Source: Streptomyces griseoruber (GTDB lineage Bacteria > Actinomycetota > Actinomycetes > Streptomycetales > Streptomycetaceae). Taken from it: a stretch of 64,000 nt of DNA. Made by a program: the position numbers and the translations under genes. This document shows positions 1-7,489 of this stretch, piece by piece. Numbering within the stretch: the stretch's first letter is position 1; every line of letters starts with the position of its first letter. The stretch spans positions 403,215 through 467,214 of the forward strand of contig NZ_KQ948766.1 in NCBI RefSeq assembly GCF_001514205.1, given 5' to 3'. The notes under the pieces are model-generated. The model was given only the letters and a program-made list of their open reading frames with translations. It did no database searches and was not told where the DNA came from.

Positions 1-427
1 GGCCGATCACCCCGAGGTCGGTGGGGACGGTCACGATGTCGTCGCCGCCGCCCATCAGGGTCGCCTCGCCGGTGTCGAAGCCGTACCGGTGGATCTTGCG
101 GTAGCGGCCGCGCAGGTCGCCGGACCGGTCGAAGAGGAGTGCGGTGTTGTACAGGGTCCCGTCCCCGTCCCGCTCGACGATCGACCCGGCGTGGAGCCAC
201 ACCCCGGCCTGCCGCGCCGCGGTGGACATGGCCTCGGCGGTGGGGCCGTCGAGGCCCTCGGCGTCGTGGTCCCAGCGGTCGTACGACCAGGCGCCGGCCG
301 CCCACAGCTCGGGCAACACCACCAGGTCGTCGCCCGCCCGGTCGCGGACCAGTGAAGCCGCCCGGCGGCGGCGCTCGTCGGCGGAGTCCGTCGAGTCCAC
401 GGACAGCTGGATCAGCGAGGCACGCAT
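1..427 (-). CDS. Carbon-nitrogen hydrolase (nitrilase superfamily), N-terminal part only
   Basis: The reverse strand reads 142 codons of an open frame that runs off the left edge. It shows the nitrilase fold start (MRASLIQLSVDS), the catalytic Glu in VVLPELW (residue 40) and the catalytic Lys in GRYRKIHRYGF (residue 111). The third residue of the Cys-Glu-Lys triad would lie outside the window. The ATG at 427 is preceded by GGAGG eight bases upstream, so the start is well supported. Members hydrolyse non-peptide C-N bonds such as amides and deaminated glutathione; the substrate here cannot be told. It would be the first gene of a leftward unit. Confidence is high for the family and none for the substrate. 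Confidence 0.85.
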   Translation of the reverse strand, partial: MRASLIQLSVDSTDSADERRRRAASLVRDRAGDDLVVLPELWAAGAWSYDRWDHDAEGLDGPTAEAMSTAARQAGVWLHAGSIVERDGDGTLYNTALLFDRSGDLRGRYRKIHRYGFDTGEATLMGGGDDIVTVPTDLGVIG

Positions 428-471
428 GGCTGTCACCTCCGGGACCGCTTCGGCACGGTCCAAGGGAAGGG

Positions 472-546
472 GTCCCGTACGAGGGCGTCCCCTGCGAGGG
501 CGTCCCCTACGAGGGCGTCCCCTACGAGGGCGTCCCCTGCGAGGGT
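472..546. repeat. Five tandem copies of a 15-bp unit
   Basis: Five head-to-tail copies of GTCCCCTRCGAGGGC (472-486, 487-501, 502-516, 517-531, 532-546). The middle three are full matches; the first has one substitution (GTCCCG) and the last ends in T instead of C. The array lies between the nitrilase start and the stop of the membrane gene at 603, 45 bp upstream of the nitrilase ATG on the reverse strand, so it would sit in or next to that gene's promoter. No credible gene covers it. Confidence 0.9.
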
Positions 547-602
547 AAGGAGCCACCCGTGTATCCCGCGCCCGGAGCAGTGCGCGCCGGGCGGCGCCCG
601 GA

Positions 603-1373
603 TCAGTTGCCCCTGGAGCTGGGCAGGAGAGCTGAGGCGCGCCGCACGGTTTCCGTGAGCGTCCGCCGCAGGTCGGTCCGTCGGTGGGTGCGGATCCGGC
701 GCCAGGTCGTCCGGGGGCAGGGACCCTGCGGGGTGGCCTTGAGGAAGTCGCGGTACGGGACGTGCCGCGGGGGCAGGCCGATCTCCATCCAGTGGGCGTC
801 CTTGGAGGAGTTGAAGGCCCAGCCCTCGCCGGGGATGCGGACGTGGTCCGCGCGGTCGTCCTTGTTCTGCGAGGTGATCTGAAGGACCTTCGCACGGGTC
901 AGTCCGCGGCCGACGACCACGCAGTAGTGGCGGGCCGTCTCCTCCCGCTCGCGGAACGGCACCATCGCCAGCCAGACCTCCCCCGGCAGGGGCCTGCCGC
1001 GCTCCCAGCGGCGCAGCAGCCGCCGGAAGGCGAAGGCGGTCGCGCCCGCCGCGAGGCACTCGATGCCGGCCTCGAGGCTCCAGTTGCCGGTGTCCATCTT
1101 CTGCCGCAGCCACAGGGCCTCGGCGAGACAGAGCCCGAGGAGCAGCAGCCCGCAGCCGACGGCATCCGGCAACCGTCCCGGTCTGCGGCGGCCCGCGGAC
1201 CAGGCGATGGCCGTGGCGGTGAGGAACGAGACGAGCACCAGCAGGGTCGTCTCGCCGAAGTCGAGGCGCTGCGGGGGCGTCTGGGCCGCCATCAGGTCGT
1301 ACATCCAGACCGGCATGACAAGGAACTCGCCGACGACGACGAGGAAGAGCACGATCCCCAGGCAGCCGAACAC
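603..1373 (-). CDS. Membrane protein with C-terminal PemK/MazF-like domain
   Basis: 256 residues from a GTG with GGGGGA about eight bases upstream. The N-terminal half has three hydrophobic segments (about 3-25, 43-60, 70-88). The C-terminal half, from about residue 130, has the pattern GEVWLAMVPF then HYCVVVGRG then KVLQITSQNKDDRADHVRIP. I recognise this from actinobacterial PemK/MazF-fold proteins, whose soluble members are annotated as toxin-antitoxin growth inhibitors. No antitoxin gene is adjacent, and the catalytic status of the domain cannot be judged by eye. It is either a membrane-tethered relative of the RNase fold or a non-catalytic RNA- or protein-binding version. It is transcribed towards the nitrilase gene; the start region holds two abutting palindromes. 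Confidence 0.6.
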   Translation of the reverse strand: MFGCLGIVLFLVVVGEFLVMPVWMYDLMAAQTPPQRLDFGETTLLVLVSFLTATAIAWSAGRRRPGRLPDAVGCGLLLLGLCLAEALWLRQKMDTGNWSLEAGIECLAAGATAFAFRRLLRRWERGRPLPGEVWLAMVPFREREETARHYCVVVGRGLTRAKVLQITSQNKDDRADHVRIPGEGWAFNSSKDAHWMEIGLPPRHVPYRDFLKATPQGPCPRTTWRRIRTHRRTDLRRTLTETVRRASALLPSSRGN

Positions 1374-1427
1374 GCGCTTTCCCCCAGTCGTCCGTCCTCC
1401 TGGGACGCTATCCGGCCCCGGAAACCC

Positions 1428-1445
1428 TGACGTCAGTAGATCTAC
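1428..1445. promoter_or_regulatory. Two abutting palindromes in a divergent promoter region
   Basis: TGACGTCA (1428-1435) is followed directly by GTAGATCTAC (1436-1445). Both are perfect palindromes and lie between the start of the PemK-like membrane gene (1373, reverse) and the serine hydrolase gene (1529, forward). The position suits a shared operator, but no cognate regulator is evident nearby. Confidence 0.35.
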
Positions 1446-1528
1446 GTACCCCCGCTACTGCGCCCGGACGCCGTGCCGCGCCCAGGAATTCGGTTGCCGT
1501 CGTCGCGTCGGCGCGGGCTAATACCCCC

Positions 1529-2632
1529 ATGGCTGACATTCACGGCTCGTACGACGATCTGTTCTCGGCGGTGCCCGGTGCGCTGGCCGCGTTGCTGGAC
1601 GGCGGGGACGTGGGCGGCTCGGTGGCCGTGTTCGTGGACGGCGAGGCGGTGGTCGACGTCTGGGGCGGGTTCGCCGACGCGGAGCGGACGGTGCCGTGGC
1701 AGCGGGACACGATCGTCAACGTCTATTCGGTGACGAAGACGATGACCGCGCTGTGCGCGCTGGTGCTCGCCGACCGGGGTGAGCTGGACCTGGACGCGCC
1801 GGTCGCCCGGTACTGGCCCGAGTTCGCCGCGGCGGGCAAGGAGGGCGTGCTGGTCCGGCATCTGCTCGCGCACACGGCGGGTCTGCCGGAGTGGGACGGG
1901 CCGGTGGCGGAGATCTACGACTGGCCGGCCGCCACGGCCCGGCTCGCCGCGCGGGCGCCCGACTGGGAGCCGGGCAGCGCGGCCGGGTACCACTCGCTCA
2001 CCCAGGGATTCCTGGTCGGAGAGGTCGTGCGGCGGATCAGCGGCCGCAGCCCGGGCGCGTTCTTCGCCGACGAGATCGCCGGGCCGCTGGGCGCGGACTT
2101 CCACCTGGGGCTGGGTGCGGAGCACGACGGGCGGGTGGCGCTCACGGTGCCGCCGCCGTCGCAGGACGAGGAGTACGCCGCGAGCGCGCCCGACGCCCCC
2201 GCGGGCACCGGCGGGACCCCGCTCCGGGTCCGGGACGGGAACAGCGTGGCCTGGCGCCGGGCGCAGATCCCGGCCGCGAGCGGCTTCGGCAACGCCCGTT
2301 CGGTCGCCCTCGTCCAGTCCGTGATGGCCTGCGGGGGCACGGTCGGCGGGGTACGGCTGCTGTCGTCGGCGGGCTGTGCCCGTGCGGGGGAGGAGCAGTT
2401 CGACGGCGAGGACCGGGTGCTGGGCCGGCCGATGCGCTGGGGGCTGGGCTACGGACTGTTCGGCAGCACGTTCGGCTGGGGCGGCTGGGGCGGCTCGCTG
2501 GTGATGATCGAACCCGAGTCGCGGATGACGGTGGCGTACGTGACGAACCAGATGCGCGAACCGGCGCAGGACACCCGGGGGCTGGAGGTGGTGATGTCCG
2601 TCTACGACGGGCTCAAGGGGCTGCGCGCCTGA
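1529..2632 (+). CDS. Serine hydrolase, beta-lactamase class C / EstB-like family
   Basis: 367 residues, the usual length for EstB-type esterases. The catalytic Ser and Lys are in SVTK (Ser67, Lys70); the second motif appears as YHS in GYHSLTQGF (about residue 152) with the following helix GEVVRRISGRSPG; LLAHTAGLPEWDG is also typical. There is no signal peptide, so the enzyme is probably cytoplasmic and acts as an esterase or transacylase rather than a penicillin-resistance enzyme. No ribosome-binding site is visible before the ATG, and a TAATAC hexamer lies four to five bases before it, so near-leaderless transcription is possible. The next gene starts about 40 bp downstream and may be cotranscribed. 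Confidence 0.85.
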   Translation: MADIHGSYDDLFSAVPGALAALLDGGDVGGSVAVFVDGEAVVDVWGGFADAERTVPWQRDTIVNVYSVTKTMTALCALVLADRGELDLDAPVARYWPEFAAAGKEGVLVRHLLAHTAGLPEWDGPVAEIYDWPAATARLAARAPDWEPGSAAGYHSLTQGFLVGEVVRRISGRSPGAFFADEIAGPLGADFHLGLGAEHDGRVALTVPPPSQDEEYAASAPDAPAGTGGTPLRVRDGNSVAWRRAQIPAASGFGNARSVALVQSVMACGGTVGGVRLLSSAGCARAGEEQFDGEDRVLGRPMRWGLGYGLFGSTFGWGGWGGSLVMIEPESRMTVAYVTNQMREPAQDTRGLEVVMSVYDGLKGLRA

Positions 2633-2670
2633 CGGGAACCTGATCGGGGCCGGTGCGCATCCTGATGGGC

Positions 2671-3084
2671 ATGAGTACCGACACGCTCACGGACCTGGGC
2701 ACCGGCCCCGCCGCCGACGCCGACGCGGCCGACGAGGGGTGGCGGATCGCCTCCGCCTCCGTCGCGCTGCTCGCCGTCGGGGTGCTGATGGCGTACGGCT
2801 TCAATGTGTTCGAGGACCGGCACGCCGCCGCCGAGCTGGACGCCTGCCGTACGCTGCCGAACACCTGGCCGATGTATGCGGCGGCCTGCGCCGGGCTGCT
2901 CGCCACCCTCGCGTCCGTGGCGCTCGCCGGACGGCGGCTGCTGCTGCCGCGCCGCCCGCGCGGGCCGGTGCAGATGGCGGGGATGGTGCTGCCGGCCGGG
3001 GTCCTGCTGCTCGTCCTCCAGGCCATGATCGTGTGGTCGGTGTTCCAGCCGGCGTCGGGCGGAGCGCTCGACTGCCTGCGCTGA
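2671..3084 (+). CDS. Small integral membrane protein, function unknown
   Basis: 137 residues if translation starts at the ATG of MSTDTLTDLG; in-frame ATG 2665 and GTG 2653 are alternatives and no start has a clear ribosome-binding site. Three hydrophobic helices are visible (about residues 28-48, 70-92, 105-127), with two Cys-containing loops (DACRTLP and the C-terminal DCLR). I do not recognise a family. It follows the serine hydrolase gene in the same direction and ends at a strong bidirectional terminator. Confidence 0.6.
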   Translation: MSTDTLTDLGTGPAADADAADEGWRIASASVALLAVGVLMAYGFNVFEDRHAAAELDACRTLPNTWPMYAAACAGLLATLASVALAGRRLLLPRRPRGPVQMAGMVLPAGVLLLVLQAMIVWSVFQPASGGALDCLR

Positions 3085-3108
3085 ACCCGGGCGGCGAAAG
3101 GGCGGCGA

Positions 3109-3140
3109 AAGGGCCCCGGGCGGGTACGCCCGGGGCCCTT
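3109..3140. terminator. Bidirectional terminator, 14-bp perfect stem
   Basis: AAGGGCCCCGGGCG and its exact inverse complement flank a 4-base GGTA loop. It lies between the convergent small membrane gene (ends 3084) and alcohol dehydrogenase gene (ends 3153). Confidence 0.85.
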
Positions 3141-3152
3141 CGCGTACGACCG

Positions 3153-4193
3153 TCAGATCGTCGCCGTGTCGATCACGAACCGGTACCGCACATCGCTCGT
3201 CAGCACCCGCTCGTAGGCGTCGTTGATCTCCTCCGCCGGGATGACCTCGATCTCGGCGCCGAAGCCGTGCTCCGCGCAGAAGTCCAGCATCTCCTGGGTC
3301 TCCGCGATGCCGCCGATCATGGAACCGGCGAGGGTCTTGCCGCCGCCGATCACCGAGAACAGGTTGAGGGAGATCGGCTCCTCGGGGGCGCCCACGTTCA
3401 CCAGCGCGCCCTCGGACTTCAGCAGCGACAGGTAGGCGTTGAAGTCCAGCGGGGCCGAGACCGTGGAGAGGATCAGGTCGAAGCTGCCGCGCAGGTCCTG
3501 GAAGGTCCGCTCGTCGCTGGTGGCGTAGTAGTGGTCGGCGCCCAGCTTCAGGCCGTCGTCCTTCTTGCGCAGCGACTGCGACAGCACGGTCACCTCGGCG
3601 CCGAGCGCGTGCGCGATCTTGACGCCCATGTGGCCGAGGCCGCCCATGCCGAGGATCGCGACCTTCTTGCCGGGGCCGGCGTTCCAGCGCTTGAGCGGGG
3701 AGTACGTGGTGATGCCGGCGCACAGCAGGGGGGCGGCGACGTCGAGGGCGAGGCCGTCGGGGATGCGGACGGCGAAGTTCTCGTCGACGACTATCTTCTG
3801 GGCGTAGCCGCCGTAGGTGGGCTCGCCGTCCTTGCCGATCGCGTTGTACGTGCCGACGCTGCCGCCGGTGCAGTACTGCTCCAGGCCGGCCTTGCAGTTG
3901 TCGCACTCGCGGCAGGAGTCGACAAGACAGCCGACGCCGACCCGGTCGCCGACGGTGTACTTGGTGACGCCGGGGCCGACCTCGGAGACGATGCCCGCGA
4001 TCTCGTGGCCCGGGACCATCGGGAAGATCGCCTCGCCCCAGCCCTCCCGGGCCTGGTGGATGTCGGAGTGGCAGATGCCGGCGAACTTGATGTCGATCAG
4101 GATGTCGAACTCGCCGACCGGACGGCGCTCGATCGTCGTGCGCTCCAGCGGAGCCTTGGCGGCGGGTGCGGCGTACGCGGCAACGGTGGTCAT
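3153..4193 (-). CDS. Zinc-dependent NAD(P) alcohol dehydrogenase, cinnamyl-alcohol-dehydrogenase type
   Basis: 346 residues, full length for the medium-chain dehydrogenase family. Catalytic zinc ligands are in CHSDIH and GHEIAGIV. The structural zinc lobe follows as [15 protein letters not shown], and the NAD(P) Rossmann motif as GMGGLGHMG near residue 180. The domain order and the [11 protein letters not shown] segment match the YahK/CAD-like branch that reduces aldehydes with NADPH; the natural substrate is unknown. It is divergent from a MmyB-type regulator (start 4368), and the gap holds a perfect palindrome, so regulation by that neighbour is likely. Confidence 0.9.
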   Translation of the reverse strand: MTTVAAYAAPAAKAPLERTTIERRPVGEFDILIDIKFAGICHSDIHQAREGWGEAIFPMVPGHEIAGIVSEVGPGVTKYTVGDRVGVGCLVDSCRECDNCKAGLEQYCTGGSVGTYNAIGKDGEPTYGGYAQKIVVDENFAVRIPDGLALDVAAPLLCAGITTYSPLKRWNAGPGKKVAILGMGGLGHMGVKIAHALGAEVTVLSQSLRKKDDGLKLGADHYYATSDERTFQDLRGSFDLILSTVSAPLDFNAYLSLLKSEGALVNVGAPEEPISLNLFSVIGGGKTLAGSMIGGIAETQEMLDFCAEHGFGAEIEVIPAEEINDAYERVLTSDVRYRFVIDTATI

Positions 4194-4340
4194 GCCGGGG
4201 ATCTCCTAGAGGGGGGTTCGTCGTCCCGGCCTGCCTTCCGGCCGGGGCACGGTGTACAGCCTGCCGCACCCCGGGGGATCCACCCAGGCCACGCTTCTGC
4301 GTACGTCTGCCGTGCCTACCACTGGCGGGGTCAGGATGCT

Positions 4341-4352
4341 GGTCGTACGACC
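4341..4352. promoter_or_regulatory. 12-bp palindrome between adh and the MmyB regulator
   Basis: GGTCGTACGACC is a perfect palindrome 15 bp before the regulator's ATG. An AATACT hexamer (4356-4361) follows, leaving six bases to the start codon. This fits an operator overlapping a leaderless promoter that serves the regulator and perhaps the divergent dehydrogenase. Confidence 0.45.
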
Positions 4353-4367
4353 GTGAATACTGGACGC

Positions 4368-5291
4368 ATGGACGAACAGCCCGATTCCACCGGACCCGCC
4401 CTGGACCGGCGGGCCGAGCTGAGCGAGTTCCTGCGCACCCGGCGGGCCCGGCTCAAGCCGGAGGACGTGGGGCTGCCGGACTTCGGCCGGCACCGCCGCG
4501 TACCGGGGCTGCGGCGCGAGGAGCTGGCGCAGCTGGCCGGGGTGTCGGTGGCGTACTACACCCGTCTGGAACAGGGCAACGGGCGGAACGTGTCGGCGGA
4601 GGTGCTGGACTCGATCGCCCGGGCGCTGCGGCTGACGGACGCCGAGCACGCGCACCTCACCCATCTCGCGAAGCCGAAGCACAAGAAGAAGCAGGCCGCG
4701 CGCCCGCAGCAGGTGCGGGTCGCGCTCCAGCAGCTGATCGACGCGATGGACGCCGTACCCGCGTACGTCGTCGGGCGGCGGGCGGAGGTCCTCGCGTGGA
4801 ACCGGATGGCGGCCGCGGTGTTCGGCGACTGGGCGGAGCTGCCGCCGGCGGAGCGGAACTGGGCGCGGATGGTGTTCCTGAAGCCGGAGTACCGGGACCT
4901 GTTCGTGGACTGGGAGCAGAAGGCGATCGACATCGTCTGCGCCCTGCGCATGAACGCCGGCTGCTATCCCGACGACCCGCGCCTGTCCGCCCTCGTCGGT
5001 GAGCTCTCCGTCAAGAGCGAGGAGTTCCGCCGGCTGTGGGCGACCCACGACGTGAAGGAGAAGAGCCACGGCGTGAAGCACCTGCGGCATCCGCTCGTCG
5101 GCGAGCTCTTCCTCAACTTCGAGGGCCTCAAGCTCGCGGACGACGGCGACCAGACGCTGGTGACCTACCACGCGGAACCCGGCTCCGCCTCGGCGGAGGC
5201 CCTGCGCCTGCTCGCGGCGTGGGGGACGGACGCGACGCGGGCCGGCTCTCAGTCCCCGTCGACGTCGCCGTCGCCGTCGCCGTCGGCCTGA
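4368..5291 (+). CDS. XRE-family regulator with MmyB-like ligand-binding domain
   Basis: 307 residues. The N-terminal helix-turn-helix (about residues 13-80) contains RRVPGLRREELAQLAGVSVAYYTRLEQG, split here only by text. The C-terminal PAS-like MmyB domain (about 105-280) has ALQQLIDAMDAVPAYVVG and WNRMAAAVFGDW. Members bind DNA, and a fatty-acid-like ligand has been seen in a structure of the family; the ligand here is unknown. The frame is open far upstream, but this ATG fits the domain start. The gene is divergent from the alcohol dehydrogenase, the usual arrangement of a regulator with its target. A low-complexity tail of SPS repeats overlaps the convergent haemoglobin gene by 43 bp. Confidence 0.88.
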   Translation: MDEQPDSTGPALDRRAELSEFLRTRRARLKPEDVGLPDFGRHRRVPGLRREELAQLAGVSVAYYTRLEQGNGRNVSAEVLDSIARALRLTDAEHAHLTHLAKPKHKKKQAARPQQVRVALQQLIDAMDAVPAYVVGRRAEVLAWNRMAAAVFGDWAELPPAERNWARMVFLKPEYRDLFVDWEQKAIDIVCALRMNAGCYPDDPRLSALVGELSVKSEEFRRLWATHDVKEKSHGVKHLRHPLVGELFLNFEGLKLADDGDQTLVTYHAEPGSASAEALRLLAAWGTDATRAGSQSPSTSPSPSPSA

Positions 5292-6082
5292 TACGGCGGA
5301 GCAGCCCCCCACCCCCACCGGGGCACCGGCTGCTCGGCGGGCGGCACGGCGTCGGGCCCGGAGAAGTACACCGCGAGCCGGGTGCCCCACTCGACGTAGG
5401 CGAGGAACGCGGACCGGAACTCCGCGTCCGTCGGCAGACCGGCCTCGTCGGCGGCGTCCTGGACCAGATTGACCCAGCGCCGCCGCTGGGCCTCGGTGAT
5501 GCCGAGCCCGAAGTGCTTGGCGACCATGTGGCTGTGACCGCCCTGGGTGAGGGAGTAGGCCTTCGGCCCCCCGAACACCTCCCCGAACCAGAGGGCGACG
5601 TGCTCGGCGTGCTCGGGGGCGAGCCCCGCGAAGACCGGGGCGAGCAGATCGTCCTCGACGACCTTGGCGTAGAACGCCTCCGTCAGCCGGGCGAACGCCT
5701 CCGCCCCACCCGCCCACGCGTACGGCGTCGGCACGGCGGAGCCCTCTCCGCGCACCGCCGTCGCCTTGTAGTGCCGCATCTCCTCTATCGCGGCGACGTA
5801 CGGCCGGATCTCGGCGAGGAAGGCCGGGAACAGGTCCGACTTCCGGAACCCCTGGAGGTGGTCCTCCGTGGACGTCCAGGTGATCCGCAGGATGAAGTGC
5901 TCGAAGTCCTCCTCGCAGCGGGCCAGTTCGTAGTCGACGCAGTGCGGGGAGGCCGCGAGATGGACCGCGGCGCGGGTGTAGGCGGCGAGGAACTCGGCGG
6001 ACCGTTCCTCGGGAATGCGGTAGCGGATGTACTCGACCGTCGTGCCCGTCGTGACCGTCGTGGCTGCCTCGGGTGCCGTCAT
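5249..6082 (-). CDS. ABM domain fused to group II truncated haemoglobin
   Basis: 277 residues from the ATG at 6082; a TTG at 6094 is less likely. Residues of about 10-110 form an antibiotic-biosynthesis-monooxygenase ferredoxin-like domain (VEYIRYRIPEERSAEFLAAY, then FILRITWTS). The rest is a group II truncated haemoglobin: Tyr B10 in EAFYAKVVEDD, the proximal His in MVAKHFGLGI, Trp G8 in RRRWVNLV, and the family loop GGPKAYSLTQGGHSH. A chimera of this type has been described from S. avermitilis; proposed roles are oxygen or NO chemistry on an aromatic substrate, without a settled function. The Asp-Gly-rich C-terminal tail is encoded by the CCGTCG-type simple repeat shared in antisense with the MmyB gene end. 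Confidence 0.9.
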   Translation of the reverse strand: MTAPEAATTVTTGTTVEYIRYRIPEERSAEFLAAYTRAAVHLAASPHCVDYELARCEEDFEHFILRITWTSTEDHLQGFRKSDLFPAFLAEIRPYVAAIEEMRHYKATAVRGEGSAVPTPYAWAGGAEAFARLTEAFYAKVVEDDLLAPVFAGLAPEHAEHVALWFGEVFGGPKAYSLTQGGHSHMVAKHFGLGITEAQRRRWVNLVQDAADEAGLPTDAEFRSAFLAYVEWGTRLAVYFSGPDAVPPAEQPVPRWGWGAAPPYQADGDGDGDVDGD

Positions 6083-6139
6083 ACGCCCACGCAAGCATGA
6101 GTGGGCCGGCGGAGGCTGTACTTCCGGGGGTGTGTTCGC

Positions 6140-6343
6140 TCAGCGCTCACTGATGGCCGCGAGGAAGGGGGACCAGGCGGTGGGGGTGAGGAGGAGGACG
6201 GGGCCGTGGGGAAGCTTGGAGTCCCGGACGGGGATGAGGTGGGGGAGGTTGGCGGCGACTTCGACGCAGTTGCCGCCATCACCGTTGCTGTAGCTGCTCT
6301 TGGTCCAGAGCGCGTCACTCAAGTCGATCCGGTTGCTCGCCAT
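6140..6343 (-). CDS. DUF397 small protein
   Basis: 67 residues with the DUF397 signature LWTKSSYSNGDGGNCVEVA followed by VPVRDS-like IPVRDSKLP and the closing W in PTAWSPFLAAI. Proteins of this family are small partners of WhiJ-type regulators in Streptomyces, where they influence development; the biochemical role is unproven. Its start overlaps the 3' end of the upstream WhiJ-like gene by 29 bp, so the two are translationally coupled. Confidence 0.92.
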   Translation of the reverse strand: MASNRIDLSDALWTKSSYSNGDGGNCVEVAANLPHLIPVRDSKLPHGPVLLLTPTAWSPFLAAISER

Positions 6344-7178
6344 GTCGGAAGTCCTCTGCCGCCGCCTTGATCATCGCCAGGGACGTCTCCGGTGACAGCG
6401 CGACGGCCCTGAGCCGATCGTATGCCTTGCGGTACTGCTTCACGAGGGCCGGATCGTCGATGGTGTCACCGCTGTACGAAGCCTCGGTGTAGACCAGCGG
6501 CGGCGCGTCCGGGAAGGTCATCACCATGACGGAGGCGGCCATCAGGGGATACGCGCCGCACGTTCGCGGAACGATCTGCGGAGTGATCCGATGCCTCTCG
6601 GCCAACTCCACGATCCGGTCCAGTTGTTCGGCCATCTCCAGCGGCGGCAGGATCGGCTCCGTGATCAGCGACTCGTGCAGGATCACCCAGTACTCCGGGG
6701 TTGAGTGATCCTCCTCGAAGAGGCGGGCTCGGGCCAGTCGGGCCGTCACCTTCTCCTCCACCCACTCGTCGAAGGCCGCCGGGTGGGCCGACCGGACCAG
6801 CGTCCGTGCGTACGGGGCGGTCTGGAGCAGTCCGGGGAAGGTGATCGGACACCACTCCTCAATGGACTCCGCGTGCTTCTCCGCCTCCAGGACCTTCTCG
6901 AAGTACGCAGCGTGCGGACCCCTCCGGGCCTTCCGTACGTCCTCACAGTGCCGCTCGAAGAACCCGTCGGTCCCCAGCACCCGATCCGCATGCCGGGCCA
7001 GATCGATCGGCATCCTCCGCTCCCCGTGCTCGATGTCGCTCAGGTACGTCTTCCCGTAGAAGCTGCCTTCGAGGAACGCATCCAACGACAGCCCCGCCGC
7101 CTCCCTCTTCCACCGCAACTCCTTGCCGTAGAAGGTCGGAACGCTCATCGAGCCGTCAATGTCCTTGCCCCGGGCCAC
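6315..7178 (-). CDS. WhiJ-like helix-turn-helix regulator with DUF5753
   Basis: 287 residues. The XRE-type DNA-binding domain covers about residues 12-70 (ELRWKREAAGLSLDAFLEG, then TYLSDIEHGERR). The C-terminal DUF5753 ligand/partner domain starts near residue 95 (AESIEEWCPITFPGLLQT, ARTLVRSAHP) and ends with DPALVKQYRKAYDRLRAVAL. The GTG start at 7178 has AGGAGG seven bases upstream, better than the internal ATG at 7148. WhiJ relatives act as regulators of aerial development and antibiotic production together with a DUF397 partner, here the next gene. A RsbW-like HATPase gene (7486) lies on the divergent side, completing the group seen at other whiJ-type loci. Confidence 0.9.
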   Translation of the reverse strand: MARGKDIDGSMSVPTFYGKELRWKREAAGLSLDAFLEGSFYGKTYLSDIEHGERRMPIDLARHADRVLGTDGFFERHCEDVRKARRGPHAAYFEKVLEAEKHAESIEEWCPITFPGLLQTAPYARTLVRSAHPAAFDEWVEEKVTARLARARLFEEDHSTPEYWVILHESLITEPILPPLEMAEQLDRIVELAERHRITPQIVPRTCGAYPLMAASVMVMTFPDAPPLVYTEASYSGDTIDDPALVKQYRKAYDRLRAVALSPETSLAMIKAAAEDFRHGEQPDRLE

Positions 7179-7249
7179 CGCTCATCCTCCTCCGCCGTAC
7201 GGATCGCGAACGCGAAACCTCTTTCACGGTAGCCACCGGGGAAGCATTC

Positions 7250-7267
7250 TGTGAGCGTTTCGTCACA
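7250..7267. promoter_or_regulatory. Inverted repeat TGTGA-N8-TCACA
   Basis: TGTGA (7250-7254) and TCACA (7263-7267) form arms separated by eight bases, in the 107-bp gap between the divergent WhiJ-like gene and the small gene at 7286. Arm sequence resembles a CRP site, but the spacing is two bases longer than the E. coli rule, so the binding protein is open. Confidence 0.3.
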
Positions 7268-7285
7268 GTACGCACAGGAGAGCCC

Positions 7286-7489
7286 GTGGCCACCCCCGAC
7301 GACTCGATCGCCTGCGTGGAGGAACTCCGCGCCGCGCTCGCCCTGCACGGCATCACCCTGCCCTCGCTCCGGATCGACCTGCCGACGTTCACGTCCCCCT
7401 ACCGCCAGACCCTCGTGGCACTCGGGAACTGCAACCCCGCCACCGCCCGCGACCTGGCCGCCCTCCTCAGGAAGGCCGCCGACCGGTGA
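7286..7489 (+). CDS. Small conserved-looking protein, unknown function
   Basis: 67 residues from a GTG preceded by AGGAGA eight bases upstream. It has no recognised domain; the sequence is Ala/Leu-rich and likely helical (CVEELRAALALHGITLPSLR, ATARDLAALLRKAADR). Its stop overlaps the GTG of the following HATPase gene (GTGA arrangement), so the two are made together. Its place between a WhiJ-like regulator and a HATPase suggests a helper in the same regulatory group, which is inference only. Confidence 0.7.
   Translation: MATPDDSIACVEELRAALALHGITLPSLRIDLPTFTSPYRQTLVALGNCNPATARDLAALLRKAADR

Noticed and set aside
433..1113. Reverse frame that would encode the 15-bp repeats as GDALV pentapeptides
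   Set aside because: It conflicts with the membrane/PemK-like gene in the overlapping frame and has no other protein features.
2739..4367. Upstream part of an 850-codon open frame that ends with the MmyB regulator
   Set aside because: It runs antisense through the alcohol dehydrogenase gene; only the part from ATG 4368 has a recognised domain.
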